NCBI RefSeq assembly: GCF_000384815.1
Contig: NZ_ARQF01000020.1
Location: 744,001 to 808,000 of the forward strand
Direction of reading: 5' to 3'
DNA length: 64,000 nt
From: Halodesulfovibrio aestuarii DSM 17919 = ATCC 29578
GTDB lineage: Bacteria > Desulfobacterota > Desulfovibrionia > Desulfovibrionales > Desulfovibrionaceae
This document shows, piece by piece, positions 8,376 through 18,240 of the stretch. Position 1 is the first letter of the stretch. Every line of letters begins with the position of its first letter. Position numbers and translations under genes: made by a program. A model generated the notes under the pieces. That model saw only the letters and a list, made by a program, of their open reading frames with translations, was not told the DNA's origin and did not search any database.

Positions 8376-11300
8376 CTACCATGCAATAGGCACGCGTACC
8401 TTTTGCTTTGCCTTGTTGGTAAAGAGCAGATAGCCATGCTCTTTACCGTAGAGATAGATATCGCGGGTAATGCGCACGTCTGCCTCGCAATAGGTTGCGA
8501 TTTCTTCAATTTTTCCTTCTTTCCACCACTTGAGCGCCTGTAGACCGTCAGCAGTTTTAGGCGCATTAAGCGTTGCAGAACCGAGATTGTCCAACGATAC
8601 ACGGTAATTCAGCCGCTTGCGAATTTCATCAAGCAGATCAAGCGTCGGTAACGATTTAAGATTGTACTCTGCATAGGCTGAGAGCACCTTATAATCAAAG
8701 CGAATTATGTTGAACCCGATGATGCAGTCAAAATCTTTAAGATGTTCAAGCAGATCGGGCATGTCTTCTTCCATATAATGGATAAACTTGTCTTCCTTGG
8801 AATCGTAGAGCACCGCGACTGATACGCGCATAAGATCAGCGCGATGCCAGCCTCCCACTTCCTGCGCTGAGCGTTGCGTTTCAATGTCGAGCACTGCATA
8901 GCGAGTCGAAGACTCAATATTTTGGGGCTCCGCTTGGATTTCTGGATCAGGAGTTGCTGGATTTGTGTTTTTTTCAGCTTCAACCTTGAGCACCTTCGGC
9001 GCAATGCGTGCAGATGTAGCGAGCTGTTGCGGAAGTGGCTCTACATCAAAGATCTCGTCTGCTGGAGGGGTAAACTCACCCTTAACCATCTCTTCAAGGA
9101 GAAAGATGCTGCCCACTTTATCGATTGGGCGATTGCCGGAACCACACTTTGGAGAATGCACACAGCTTGGGCAACCGAGCTCACAACCACAATCACGGAC
9201 AGCCGCGAGAGTTCGTTCAAAAATTTCCTGCGCCATAGTGAACGCGTGACGTGTCAAACCTGCGCCACCTTCCATGCCGTCGTAAACAAAGACGGCGGGT
9301 TTGCCGACCTGAGCATGCATGGGGGTAGAAATGCCGCCAAGATCGTTGCGGTCTGTAAGTACAAGAATCGGCAGAATCCCAATCATAGCATGTTCAAGGG
9401 CATGGATTGCACCCATGAAGTGTAAAAACTCGTCTTCCACTTTACGCTGTACGCCCAGAGGCACTTCGAACCAGATGCCTTCTGTTTCAAAAACAAGGGG
9501 CGGAAGCTCAAGCGGAGTAATACCGAGTAGCTTACCACCCTGCACGCTGCGTTTTTCAAAACCGCTGATAATCTCTGTAACACGAAGCTTTCCAAAACAA
9601 AGCCGAGTGCCCCATACAATTGTCTGATCAAGAACTTCTAAGATCTCTGTGCTCTTGTTACAACGGGTACGTGTATAGTAGTTCACACGACCTTTTTTTG
9701 CTTTTGCTGTACGAGTACCAAAATCAAGCTCTGTAATTGACCATGTCTGGCCTTTATGCAGATACACGGCACCGGGGTGCGTTTCTTTAAATGCTTTAAC
9801 GCCGTCAACACTCCCGATAATCGTGCCGTCTTCTGATTCTATATGGAAAGTGTTTCCTGCACCGCGAAGGTCAACATGTCGATGCGGACGTTTTTTTGCT
9901 GCAAAAATCGTTGAGCCTTCAGCATCACGCAAAAGTAATCCGCACTGTTCAAGTTCATGCGTTGCTGCAACGACTTCCGACTCCTGCATCCATTCTTCGG
10001 ATATGCGCAGGGTAAGTTCTGCTGCGGCACATTCCAGATGTCGTTTTAAAATCACAGGATTATGCGGATTCAACACAGCGGATTCTGGCGGACGTGAGAA
10101 AAATTCTTTAGGATGCCGCATGAAATATTGATCCAGCGCATCTTCACCTGCCACAAGCACCACTGCGGATTCCTGTTTTTTTCGACCTACACGTCCACCA
10201 CGCTGCATAGTGGACATAATAGACCCCGGATACCCTACAAGAATACATAAATCGAGCGCACCAATGTCGATACCCAACTCTAAAGCGCTTGTTGAGATAA
10301 CAGCGAGCAGTTCACCACTGGACATTTTTTGCTCAATTTCTCTACGTTCTTCCGGCAGAAAACCAGCCCGATATGCGGATATTCTATCCTTGAAAGCGCC
10401 GGATTTTTGTCCAGCCCACATGCTGATAAGCTCTGTCATTTTTCGGGACTGCGTATACACAATAGTTCGCATATTCCGCATCAAAGCAGATTTGAGTAAA
10501 GAAATGGCTGCCGAAGAAGGACTCTGATGCGGGTCCATAAATACAAAATGCCGTTTCCCCTGCGGCGCACCGCTTTCAGTAATAACCGTCGGAACAATGC
10601 CCGTAAGGTTCTCACATAACTCGGCAGGATTTCCAACCGTCGCAGAACAAAAGATAAATGTCGGAGAAATCCCGTACTGTTTGCATACACGGAGCAACCT
10701 GCGAAAAAGTTGTGCCATATGTGAGCCCATAACACCGCGATAGGTATGAACTTCATCAACAACAATAAATTGCAGGGATGCAAGAAATTCAATCCATTGC
10801 TCGTGGTGCGGGAGGATGGAAAGATGTAGCATCTCCGGATTCGTCATCAGCACGGTAGGTGGTTTTGTACGAATTTTTTTTCGAAAATGGGGCGTAGTAT
10901 CGCCATCATAAATTGCGGCTTCAGGTCGTGCGTCTTTAGGCCAATGCGCAGTAAGCGATTGGAACGTCTTTAACTGATCCTGCGCCAGTGCCTTCAGGGG
11001 AAACAGATACAACCCGCGTGAATCAGGGTCTTGTAAAAAACGTTCAATGACGGGCAGGTTGTATACCAGACTTTTTCCGCTTGCCGTCGGCGTCGCCACA
11101 ACAACGTGCCTACCCGCCCGAATATGATCTGTGGCGAGAGTCTGGTGTGCATACAGGTAGGTTATACCCTGCATGGCAAGCATATCTTTGATGGCCTGTG
11201 CCCATGGGCGACGGTTCTCAGCGTACTGCGCATCCACATCCGGCAAGGTTTTGTGATACACCACTTGATCGCCAAGACGTTCCGACTTGCGTAATGCGTC

Positions 11301-11420
11301 TACATATTCCGCTACAATGTCCTTATCCTCTTGCATAAGCCCGACAATGCTGTGCACCCTCCCTAAAGTCAATCTGCAAACTATGAAATGACACCAAAAG
11401 ACAGTCAGACTATCTTTCAT
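8376..11420 (-). CDS. MrfA/YprA-type DNA helicase fused to an MrfB/YprB-type DEDD exonuclease
   Basis: This is probably a DNA-repair helicase with its own nuclease. The superfamily 2 helicase core comes first: TPTASGKS (Walker A) near residue 110, VVDEVHTY (DEAH-like), and QRGGRVGR (motif VI). A DUF1998/MZB region follows with four cysteines in CGCELGCPSCVHSPKCG near residue 745. Residues 841-1014 form an RNase H-fold exonuclease with DEDD residues D845 and E847 (LDIE), D909 (IIRFDY) and D981 (CEADVR). In Bacillus subtilis these are two proteins, MrfA and MrfB, which repair mitomycin damage. Length 1014 from the first ATG; the better start may be the ATG at 11334-11336 (986 residues). An AGGGAGG site lies at 11358-11364, too far for that ATG, so the start is unsettled. 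Confidence 0.88.
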   Translation of the reverse strand: MKDSLTVFWCHFIVCRLTLGRVHSIVGLMQEDKDIVAEYVDALRKSERLGDQVVYHKTLPDVDAQYAENRRPWAQAIKDMLAMQGITYLYAHQTLATDHIRAGRHVVVATPTASGKSLVYNLPVIERFLQDPDSRGLYLFPLKALAQDQLKTFQSLTAHWPKDARPEAAIYDGDTTPHFRKKIRTKPPTVLMTNPEMLHLSILPHHEQWIEFLASLQFIVVDEVHTYRGVMGSHMAQLFRRLLRVCKQYGISPTFIFCSATVGNPAELCENLTGIVPTVITESGAPQGKRHFVFMDPHQSPSSAAISLLKSALMRNMRTIVYTQSRKMTELISMWAGQKSGAFKDRISAYRAGFLPEERREIEQKMSSGELLAVISTSALELGIDIGALDLCILVGYPGSIMSTMQRGGRVGRKKQESAVVLVAGEDALDQYFMRHPKEFFSRPPESAVLNPHNPVILKRHLECAAAELTLRISEEWMQESEVVAATHELEQCGLLLRDAEGSTIFAAKKRPHRHVDLRGAGNTFHIESEDGTIIGSVDGVKAFKETHPGAVYLHKGQTWSITELDFGTRTAKAKKGRVNYYTRTRCNKSTEILEVLDQTIVWGTRLCFGKLRVTEIISGFEKRSVQGGKLLGITPLELPPLVFETEGIWFEVPLGVQRKVEDEFLHFMGAIHALEHAMIGILPILVLTDRNDLGGISTPMHAQVGKPAVFVYDGMEGGAGLTRHAFTMAQEIFERTLAAVRDCGCELGCPSCVHSPKCGSGNRPIDKVGSIFLLEEMVKGEFTPPADEIFDVEPLPQQLATSARIAPKVLKVEAEKNTNPATPDPEIQAEPQNIESSTRYAVLDIETQRSAQEVGGWHRADLMRVSVAVLYDSKEDKFIHYMEEDMPDLLEHLKDFDCIIGFNIIRFDYKVLSAYAEYNLKSLPTLDLLDEIRKRLNYRVSLDNLGSATLNAPKTADGLQALKWWKEGKIEEIATYCEADVRITRDIYLYGKEHGYLLFTNKAKQKVRVPIAW

Positions 11421-11565
11421 GATATTTAAAAGACAAAAAAATGCTGTAACATTTTGATTTAATGCTTACTTTCTCTCTTTCAAAACAGAAAAGACAATGC
11501 TTGCAAAGCATGAGTATTTCTTTTAGGAACTACGCAAAAGAGAGCAATAATCGGGGAGAGTGATT

Positions 11566-13272
11566 ATGAAACTTAGACATTTCTTGCTACTGTTTTCTGC
11601 AGTAGCAATTCTTTTTGTTACCGCACCAGCGTTTGCTGCTGATTCAAGCAAAGGTGCTGCTAACTCACAAATTTTTGGATTATGGACACTGGTTCCGCCG
11701 CTGGTAGCAATCATCCTTGCATTTATCAGCCGTAACGTTGTGTTGTCCTTGTTCCTTGGTGTATTCTCCGGTGCAATGATGCTGGAAACTAAAGGTTTCG
11801 ACATTTACCACGGCATAATTGGTTCTTTCCACCGGGTTTCCAACGAAATCCTTAGTTCCTTAGCAGACCCATGGAACGCCGGTATCGTATTGCAGTGTCT
11901 TGCAATCGGTGGCCTTATTGCAGTTGTATCCAAAATGGGCGGTACTCTTGCAGTAGCAGAAGCACTTGCAAAAAAAGCAAAAGGGCCACGCAGTGCTCAG
12001 TTCTTCACCTGGGTGATGGGACTGGTTATCTTCTTTGATGACTACGCAAACTCATTGACCGTAGGCCCTATCATGCGTCCGGTAACTGACCGTATGCGTG
12101 TATCTCGCGAAAAATTATCATTCATCATTGATGCAACAGCAGCTCCTATTGCCGGTATCGCACTTATTTCCACTTGGGTTGCGTACGAAGTTGGTCTTAT
12201 TAAAGACGGATTCGAACAGATCGGTATCCAGATGAATGCATATGGTGCATTCGTTGAAACCATTCCATACCGCTTCTACAACATCTTTATTCTGTTCTTC
12301 GTACTCGCAGGCATCTTGCTGCTGCGTGAATTCGGACCAATGCTGAAAGCTGAAGAACGTGCACGTAAGCACGGTAAAGTAATTGCCGACAATGCCAACC
12401 CAATGGCTTCCGAGGAAACAACTCAACTCGAACCGGGTGCACATGTTGTTCCTTCCATCTGGAATGCGATCATTCCAATCGGCATTCTTATTGTGGCAGC
12501 ATTTCTTGGTTTCTACTTCAACGGCCTCAGCGGTATTGGTAACGCTGAAGTACTTGCAAAAGTAAACGCTGCTCCATACAGCTTCTATGCTATCCGTCAA
12601 TGCTTCGGGGCTTCCGACGCCTCTGTAGTACTGTTTCAAGCTGCTTTGCTTGCGGGAATCGTTGCCATGGCAATGGGTATCTGCAAAAAAATCTTCAGCA
12701 TCGAAGAAGCAATCACCACATGGATTCTGGGTATCAAATCCATGAACATCACAGCAGTTATCCTGCTTCTTGCTTGGTCTCTTTCCGGTATCATCAAAGA
12801 ACTCGGCACTGCTATGTGGCTCGTAAGCGTGCTGTCTGATACGCTGCCAGCATTCCTGTTGCCTTCCATCATCTTTATTCTCGGTTCTATTATCTCCTTC
12901 GCGACAGGAACCTCATACGGCACAATGGGTATTCTCATGCCGTTGGCAATTCCACTCGCATGGGCAATTAACCCGGATCAGGCATACTTGCTCCTCAACG
13001 TAGGTGCAGTTCTTACCGGTGCTATCTTCGGTGACCATTGCTCACCTATCTCCGATACCACCATCCTGTCCTCCATGGGCTCCGCATGTGACCACATTGA
13101 TCACGTACGTACTCAGCTTACGTATGCAGTAAGCATAGGTATCGTTTCCATTCTCTTTGGCTTCCTGCCAGCAGGTCTCGGTCTCTCCCCGATGATTACC
13201 CTGCCAGTCGGCCTTGCCGCTGTAGTCGGCATGCTCTACCTCTTCGGTAAGAGACTGCCGGACGCAAGCTAA
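11566..13272 (+). CDS. NhaC-like Na+/H+ antiporter family membrane protein
   Basis: This is a polytopic inner-membrane transporter of the NhaC/ArsB-like superfamily, likely exchanging Na+ and H+ (the substrate is inferred from family only). About 11-12 hydrophobic segments are visible. Family blocks include FDDYANSLTVGPIMRPVTDR near residue 160 and SFATGTSYGTMGILMPLAIP and FGDHCSPISDTTILSSMGS in the C-terminal half. The first 26 residues (MKLRHFLLLFSAVAILFVTAPAFA) look like a cleavable signal peptide, unusual for an antiporter. I chose the ATG at 11566 over the in-frame GTG at 11560 because GGGGAG ends seven bases before it. It is monocistronic, with a strong terminator. Confidence 0.88.
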   Translation: MKLRHFLLLFSAVAILFVTAPAFAADSSKGAANSQIFGLWTLVPPLVAIILAFISRNVVLSLFLGVFSGAMMLETKGFDIYHGIIGSFHRVSNEILSSLADPWNAGIVLQCLAIGGLIAVVSKMGGTLAVAEALAKKAKGPRSAQFFTWVMGLVIFFDDYANSLTVGPIMRPVTDRMRVSREKLSFIIDATAAPIAGIALISTWVAYEVGLIKDGFEQIGIQMNAYGAFVETIPYRFYNIFILFFVLAGILLLREFGPMLKAEERARKHGKVIADNANPMASEETTQLEPGAHVVPSIWNAIIPIGILIVAAFLGFYFNGLSGIGNAEVLAKVNAAPYSFYAIRQCFGASDASVVLFQAALLAGIVAMAMGICKKIFSIEEAITTWILGIKSMNITAVILLLAWSLSGIIKELGTAMWLVSVLSDTLPAFLLPSIIFILGSIISFATGTSYGTMGILMPLAIPLAWAINPDQAYLLLNVGAVLTGAIFGDHCSPISDTTILSSMGSACDHIDHVRTQLTYAVSIGIVSILFGFLPAGLGLSPMITLPVGLAAVVGMLYLFGKRLPDAS

Positions 13273-13292
13273 CAGCTTGCCCACTGAATAAT

Positions 13293-13330
13293 AAAAAAAG
13301 CCCTCAGCATTTTTGCTGAGGGCTTTTTTT
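13293..13330. terminator. Bidirectional intrinsic terminator between antiporter gene and hypF
   Basis: AAAAAAAGCCCTCAGCA, a TTTT loop, and the complement followed by seven T form a classic terminator. It serves the antiporter gene on the plus strand and hypF on the minus strand. Confidence 0.92.
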
Positions 13331-13361
13331 ATTTACGATGACCTGCGGTTGAAAACACTCC

Positions 13362-15701
13362 CTACACCTTCTTATTAAGAAGCCACTGCCTGCCATAAGC
13401 AGCTTGCCCGAGCGATATACAACCGTCATTCGGCGGGAGCTGCGTGTGCTGTATAACCGTTAAACCGAGGGCAACAAGAGCTTTGGGTAACTCCGTTCCT
13501 ATAGTAAAGCTTTGCATAACACCACCGGACAACGCGATTGTAGAAATGCCTGTTTCGCTTGCCATGCATGCTACGAGACGGGCGCAGCCTTGGACAAGCC
13601 CAAGATGAAATTTACGAGCTATTATGCCGGTATCTATACCTTGCAGCCAATCCTGATAGCACTGCAAAAACAGATGCACACTGTCTAGTTCAACAATCTC
13701 ACCTGTTTTCTTAAACGGACATTCGTAGGCTTCTGTTACTGTAAGGTCTTGCGCGTCTTCGAGAAGAATGGCGGCTTCGCCTTCGTAGGTGACGGTATGA
13801 CAAATACCAAGCATGGCTGAAACGGCGTCAAATAGCCGTCCGCAAGATGATGTAAGCGGTGTGTTGATGTTACGTTCCAAAAGCTGTGGTAAAAATAGAG
13901 ACTGTTGACTGAATACGCTCTGCCAAGTCCATTCTTTGTCAGATTTTTTGATGCCGGCGTTCCAAAGAATCCCCTGCGCTATCCTCCATGGTTCGTGGAT
14001 TGCGGTCTCACCACCGGGAAGCGGAATATGTGCCAGTCTGCCGAGTCTGCTATGCTCAAGTGTTTCGTTGTTGATGCAAAGCAGCTCGCCACCCCATATA
14101 GTACCATCTTCACCGTATCCGGTTCCGTCCAAACCAAGCCCCAGAGCGGTTCCGGTGAATTTGTTTTCTGCCAGCACACTGAAGATATGCGCGGCATGAT
14201 GCTGAAGCCCGAGCACTGGAATGTTATGCTCTTCTCCGTAATCACGGGCAAATCGGGTTGTCATGTAATCAGGATGCAAATCGTGAACAACTGCTTCGGC
14301 CGTTACTTCCAGAATCTGCGGTAAAAACTCAGCTATCTCTTCGTAGAAGGAGTAAACTTCAAGATTCTGCATATCGCCAATATGCTGCGACACAAAGGCT
14401 TCGTTGTCACGGGTATAACAAAGCGTATTTTTAAGTTCCGGACCTACGCCCAGTACGGACGGCGCGTTGTCTGCCATAAAAACAGGACGCGGCGCAAACC
14501 CTCTGGCACGGCGAAAAAATTGTGGTTTTGCTGTATCTTCTTGTACACGGACAACAGAATCATCCACCCGTACAAGAATATCTCGGTTATGAAGTAAAAA
14601 GACATCTGCAAGAGGGTGCAAGCGCTTAAGTGCTTCGCGGTTACCAAGCGCAATGGGTTCACTGCTCATGTTGCCAGAAGTCATGACAAGCACAGGCAGT
14701 TCACATGTTTGCTGAGCAAAGTATTTGAAAAGAATATGATGCAGTGGTGTATACGGAAGCATTATGCCGACGTACTGCGTGCCCGGATTGAGCGCTTTTG
14801 CAATGGGGGCATCACAACGTTGTCTGCATAAAACAATAGGGCGTTCTTTGGAGAGCAGGAGATGTTCTTCCTCCTCAGTGATATCTGCTATGGCACGGGC
14901 AGTTTCAATGTCCCTTACCATAACGGCTAGCGGCTTGCCCCAACGATTTTTACGTGTACGCAACGTCTCAATGGCCTGCTGCCCCTGAGCACCAGTTGCC
15001 ATACAAACGAGATGGAATCCGCCAAGCCCCTTAACAGCGGCGATACGGCCTGTTGCTAAGGCTTCTGCAGTTTGTATAATAGCTTTTGTGCCCCGACATT
15101 GCTCGACACCATCCTGCGTTGTAAGCCACACGTATGGGCCACAGACATCACATGCATTAGGTTGTGCATGAAAACGCCTGTCCAGCGGGTCTTCATATTC
15201 TGTTTTACAATCAGAACACAACGGGAAGCAAGACATTGAGGTCTTTGCTCTATCATAAGGAATAGATTTGGTGATGGTGTAACGCGGCCCGCAATTGGTA
15301 CAATTAGTAAAAGGGTATTCGAACCTGCGGTTTTCCGGATCGAAAATGTCACGCAAGCAATCATCGCAGGTGGCAACATCTGCACTAATAAGGACTCGAT
15401 TGCCCTTTTTACCTTCACTTGCCAAAATTTTAAACTCTGTTTCCCCGTCTACAATGGGAAGTTCATCCTCTGTTTTAGAGGTGACTTCCGCCAGTGGCGG
15501 CAGTTTGTCTTCCAAGTCGAATGCGAAACCAGCTAGTGTTCTCTCGTCCCCCTGCACTTCAATGAATACTCCATCAGAAGTATTACTAACAGTACCAGTA
15601 ACCTTGTTTTCCAAGGCAATTCGATACACGAATGGACGAAACCCAACACCCTGAACCTGACCAGTAATGATATAGCGCTTGCGGCGTGCACGATGAGTCA
15701 T
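13362..15701 (-). CDS. hypF: Carbamoyltransferase HypF, [NiFe] hydrogenase maturation
   Basis: HypF converts carbamoyl phosphate to a carbamoyl-adenylate and passes the group to HypE, the source of the CN ligands of [NiFe] hydrogenases. The 779 residues show the family's domain order. An acylphosphatase-like domain comes first (GQVQGVGFRPFVYR near residue 14). Two zinc fingers follow (CDDCLRDIF ... CTNCGPRY and CFPLCSDC ... CDVCGP). A YrdC-like domain comes next (about 205-385, AVKGLGGFHLVCMA). Last is a Kae1-like domain with metal ligands in LQHHAAHIFSVLAE. Length is normal. No other hyp or hydrogenase gene lies in the window. No strong ribosome site precedes the ATG. Confidence 0.96.
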   Translation of the reverse strand: MTHRARRKRYIITGQVQGVGFRPFVYRIALENKVTGTVSNTSDGVFIEVQGDERTLAGFAFDLEDKLPPLAEVTSKTEDELPIVDGETEFKILASEGKKGNRVLISADVATCDDCLRDIFDPENRRFEYPFTNCTNCGPRYTITKSIPYDRAKTSMSCFPLCSDCKTEYEDPLDRRFHAQPNACDVCGPYVWLTTQDGVEQCRGTKAIIQTAEALATGRIAAVKGLGGFHLVCMATGAQGQQAIETLRTRKNRWGKPLAVMVRDIETARAIADITEEEEHLLLSKERPIVLCRQRCDAPIAKALNPGTQYVGIMLPYTPLHHILFKYFAQQTCELPVLVMTSGNMSSEPIALGNREALKRLHPLADVFLLHNRDILVRVDDSVVRVQEDTAKPQFFRRARGFAPRPVFMADNAPSVLGVGPELKNTLCYTRDNEAFVSQHIGDMQNLEVYSFYEEIAEFLPQILEVTAEAVVHDLHPDYMTTRFARDYGEEHNIPVLGLQHHAAHIFSVLAENKFTGTALGLGLDGTGYGEDGTIWGGELLCINNETLEHSRLGRLAHIPLPGGETAIHEPWRIAQGILWNAGIKKSDKEWTWQSVFSQQSLFLPQLLERNINTPLTSSCGRLFDAVSAMLGICHTVTYEGEAAILLEDAQDLTVTEAYECPFKKTGEIVELDSVHLFLQCYQDWLQGIDTGIIARKFHLGLVQGCARLVACMASETGISTIALSGGVMQSFTIGTELPKALVALGLTVIQHTQLPPNDGCISLGQAAYGRQWLLNKKV

Positions 15702-15939
15702 GCGAAACTATACCGCAAACATAAGGGAGAGAAAAGAGAAGGCGCTAACCAAATCTAACTATTATAATTTTACCAAAATTGTACTCCTAGTAACATGCTG
15801 CAATAGTTTACAATAGCACTACACCAACAATTGAAAGTAGCGTACAGCTAGAATTGATCACCTCAGAACACTTGAATATTCTTGTAACGTCGGATACCTG
15901 ATAAATCTCTTTTGAACAATTTTGTAGTATGGAGAAACT

Positions 15940-16509
15940 ATGGCGACTGAAAAATTAGGAAATCGCATTCGCAAGTTTAGGGAAGAGCGCGGTTTAAGCC
16001 GTGCTGAACTTGCTGAAAATGCAGATTTAACAGAACTTTTTGTGACAGCATTAGAGGAAGAAGACTTATATCCTTCCATTGCTCCATTACAGAAAATTGC
16101 CCGAGCACTCGGCGTTCGCCTTGGAACGTTCATGGATGATGAAATTTCTGTTGATCCGCTGATAGTACGTAAAGCCTGCCGCGAGGCAGACCTTACCATG
16201 CAAAAAGCTGGTGACAAAAGTCCTAGCTTTCTGTTTCACTCTTTAGGCAAAGGCAAAACTGACCGTAATATGGAACCGTTTTTTGTCCATATTACTCCGG
16301 AAGCAGAAGAAGACCGCAAAATTTCTTCACATCAAGGTGAAGAATTTATCGTTGTCACTTCCGGCAAGCTACTTATACGTTATGGCAAAGAGGAACACAT
16401 TCTCGAAGCCGGCGACAGTGCCTATTTTAACTCCATTGTTCCGCATTACGTAGGTGCAGCTGATGGTGAAGAAGCAGAAATCTACGCAGTAATCTACTAC
16501 CCTGACTAG
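15940..16509 (+). CDS. HTH (XRE) regulator with C-terminal cupin domain
   Basis: This 189-residue transcription regulator has an XRE-type helix-turn-helix at about residues 8-62 (IRKFREERGLSRAELAENAD) and a cupin sensor domain at about 105-185 (HQGEEFIVVTSGKLLIRYG, then YFNSIVPHYVGA). It probably binds a small ligand in the cupin pocket and controls the gene 8 bases downstream, an acyl-CoA ligase, as well as itself. The same architecture controls metabolic genes in many bacteria. The start is the first ATG (AGAAACTATG). The ligand is unknown; a fatty or aromatic acid or its CoA ester is a reasonable guess from the neighbour. Confidence 0.9.
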   Translation: MATEKLGNRIRKFREERGLSRAELAENADLTELFVTALEEEDLYPSIAPLQKIARALGVRLGTFMDDEISVDPLIVRKACREADLTMQKAGDKSPSFLFHSLGKGKTDRNMEPFFVHITPEAEEDRKISSHQGEEFIVVTSGKLLIRYGKEEHILEAGDSAYFNSIVPHYVGAADGEEAEIYAVIYYPD

Positions 16510-16517
16510 GAAATTCC

Positions 16518-18167
16518 ATGCCAGCATTCGAACTTCGCGAAAAGACCCTTGGTCAGATTCTTGATGAAACCATTACAAAGTATCCGGAAAACGATGCTGT
16601 TGTATATGTAGACCGTGACTACAGGCAGACCTACAAAGAATTTGGCAAGGTGGTTGATGATCTGGCGCAAGGGCTTATGGCTCTTGGTGTCCAACGGGGC
16701 GAAAAAGTTGCTGTATGGGCAACAAACGTTCCGTACTGGGTTGCACTACAGTTTGCCACAGCAAAAATTGGTGCCATCCTGCTAACCGTAAATACCAACT
16801 ACCGTAAAAGCGAACTAGAATACCTGCTATCTCAGTCTGAGTGCGAAAACCTGTTCATTATGGACGGCTACCGCGACCATGACTTTGTTCAGACTATCTA
16901 CGACATGGTTCCGGAATTACGCAATCAACCTCGCGGTAAACTTAATGTAGACAAGCTGCCGTTTTTGAAACGCGTGATGTTCCTTGGTGTTGAAAAACAT
17001 CGCGGAATGTACTCCATTCCGGAAATCATGGCGATGAAAGCAATGGTATCCGAAGACGAATATCAGGAGCGGCAGGACTCCCTTTCTCCATACGACGTGG
17101 TGAATATGCAGTACACGTCAGGAACTACAGGGTTCCCTAAAGGGGTTATGCTTACACACGTCGGTATTGGTCTAAACGGCTATTGGATTGGTGCAAACCA
17201 GAACTTTACCCACAAAGACAGACTTTGTCTGCCTGTTCCGCTGTTCCACTGCTTTGGTTGCGTACTCGGCGTTCTCGCCGCCGTAAACCATGGTGCAGCA
17301 CTTGTGATTCTGGAAAACTTTTCACCAATGCACATCATGGCCTCTGTAGATCAGGAACGATGTACCGCACTTTACGGGGTACCGACAATGTTTCTTGCGG
17401 TACTTGAGCACAAGCTGTTCTCCAAGTTCGACTACTCTTCACTCCGCACTGGTATTATGGCTGGTTCCATTTGTCCGGAACCGCTCATGAAACGTGCTAT
17501 CGAAGACATGAACATGACTGAAGTAACTATCTGCTACGGTCTCACAGAAGGGTCTCCGGTAATGACCCAGACTTTACCGCATGACAGCTTTGAGCGCCGC
17601 ACACAGAGTGTCGGCAAAAAAATGCCGGGTATTGAAGTGCGCATTGTTGATCCTGAAACAGGTGAAGAATGTCCACGCGGAACGCAGGGCGAAGTTGTCT
17701 GCCGCGGCTACAACGTAATGAAAGGCTATTACGCACAGCCGGAAGCCACAGCAGCAGCTATCGATAAAGATAACTGGCTGCATTCAGGGGACCTCGGAGT
17801 AATGGATGAAGACGGCTATGTAGTTATCACTGGCCGTATCAAAGACATGATTATCCGTGGCGGCGAGAATATCTACCCGCGTGAGATTGAAGAATTCCTC
17901 TACGGGATGGAAGGAATACTCGACGTACAGGTTGTCGGTGTCCCAAGCCGCAAATACGGTGAAGAAGTTGCCGCCTTTATTATCAATAAAGAAGGCTACG
18001 ATATAGCACCGGAAGATGTACGCGATTACTGCCGTGGACAGATTGCATGGCACAAGGTTCCACGGCACATTGCTTTTGTAAAAGAATATCCGATGACAGC
18101 CTCTGGCAAAATTCAGAAATTCAAACTTCGTGAAGACTCTGAAAAATACTTCGGTGAAATTAAATAA
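16518..18167 (+). CDS. AMP-dependent acyl-CoA synthetase/ligase
   Basis: This enzyme activates a carboxylic acid with ATP to an acyl-adenylate and transfers it to CoA. The 549 residues contain the adenylation signature YTSGTTGFPKGVMLTH near residue 200, CYGLTEGSPV near 340, the hinge HSGDLGVMDEDGYVVITGRIKD near 420, and the catalytic lysine region MTASGKIQKFKLRE at the end. These features fit the medium/long-chain FadD-like group rather than acetyl-CoA synthetase; the exact acid cannot be read from sequence. It forms a two-gene operon with the cupin regulator. A strong terminator follows. Confidence 0.9.
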   Translation: MPAFELREKTLGQILDETITKYPENDAVVYVDRDYRQTYKEFGKVVDDLAQGLMALGVQRGEKVAVWATNVPYWVALQFATAKIGAILLTVNTNYRKSELEYLLSQSECENLFIMDGYRDHDFVQTIYDMVPELRNQPRGKLNVDKLPFLKRVMFLGVEKHRGMYSIPEIMAMKAMVSEDEYQERQDSLSPYDVVNMQYTSGTTGFPKGVMLTHVGIGLNGYWIGANQNFTHKDRLCLPVPLFHCFGCVLGVLAAVNHGAALVILENFSPMHIMASVDQERCTALYGVPTMFLAVLEHKLFSKFDYSSLRTGIMAGSICPEPLMKRAIEDMNMTEVTICYGLTEGSPVMTQTLPHDSFERRTQSVGKKMPGIEVRIVDPETGEECPRGTQGEVVCRGYNVMKGYYAQPEATAAAIDKDNWLHSGDLGVMDEDGYVVITGRIKDMIIRGGENIYPREIEEFLYGMEGILDVQVVGVPSRKYGEEVAAFIINKEGYDIAPEDVRDYCRGQIAWHKVPRHIAFVKEYPMTASGKIQKFKLREDSEKYFGEIK

Positions 18168-18180
18168 CGTTACCTATGAA

Positions 18181-18213
18181 AAAGGGTGGAGCACATGCTC
18201 CACCTTTTTTTTT
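18181..18213 (+). terminator. Intrinsic terminator after acyl-CoA ligase gene
   Basis: The stem AAAGGGTGGAGC / GCTCCACCTTT has a four-base loop and is followed by a run of T. The run of A on the other side could also terminate the opposite gene, which ends at 18241. Confidence 0.92.
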
Positions 18214-18240
18214 TATGTACTACGTCAGAGGCAACTCTTA

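Noticed and set aside
15702-15939. Riboswitch or small RNA between hypF and the cupin regulator
   Set aside because: The AT-rich gap contains no stable conserved structure that I could recognise.
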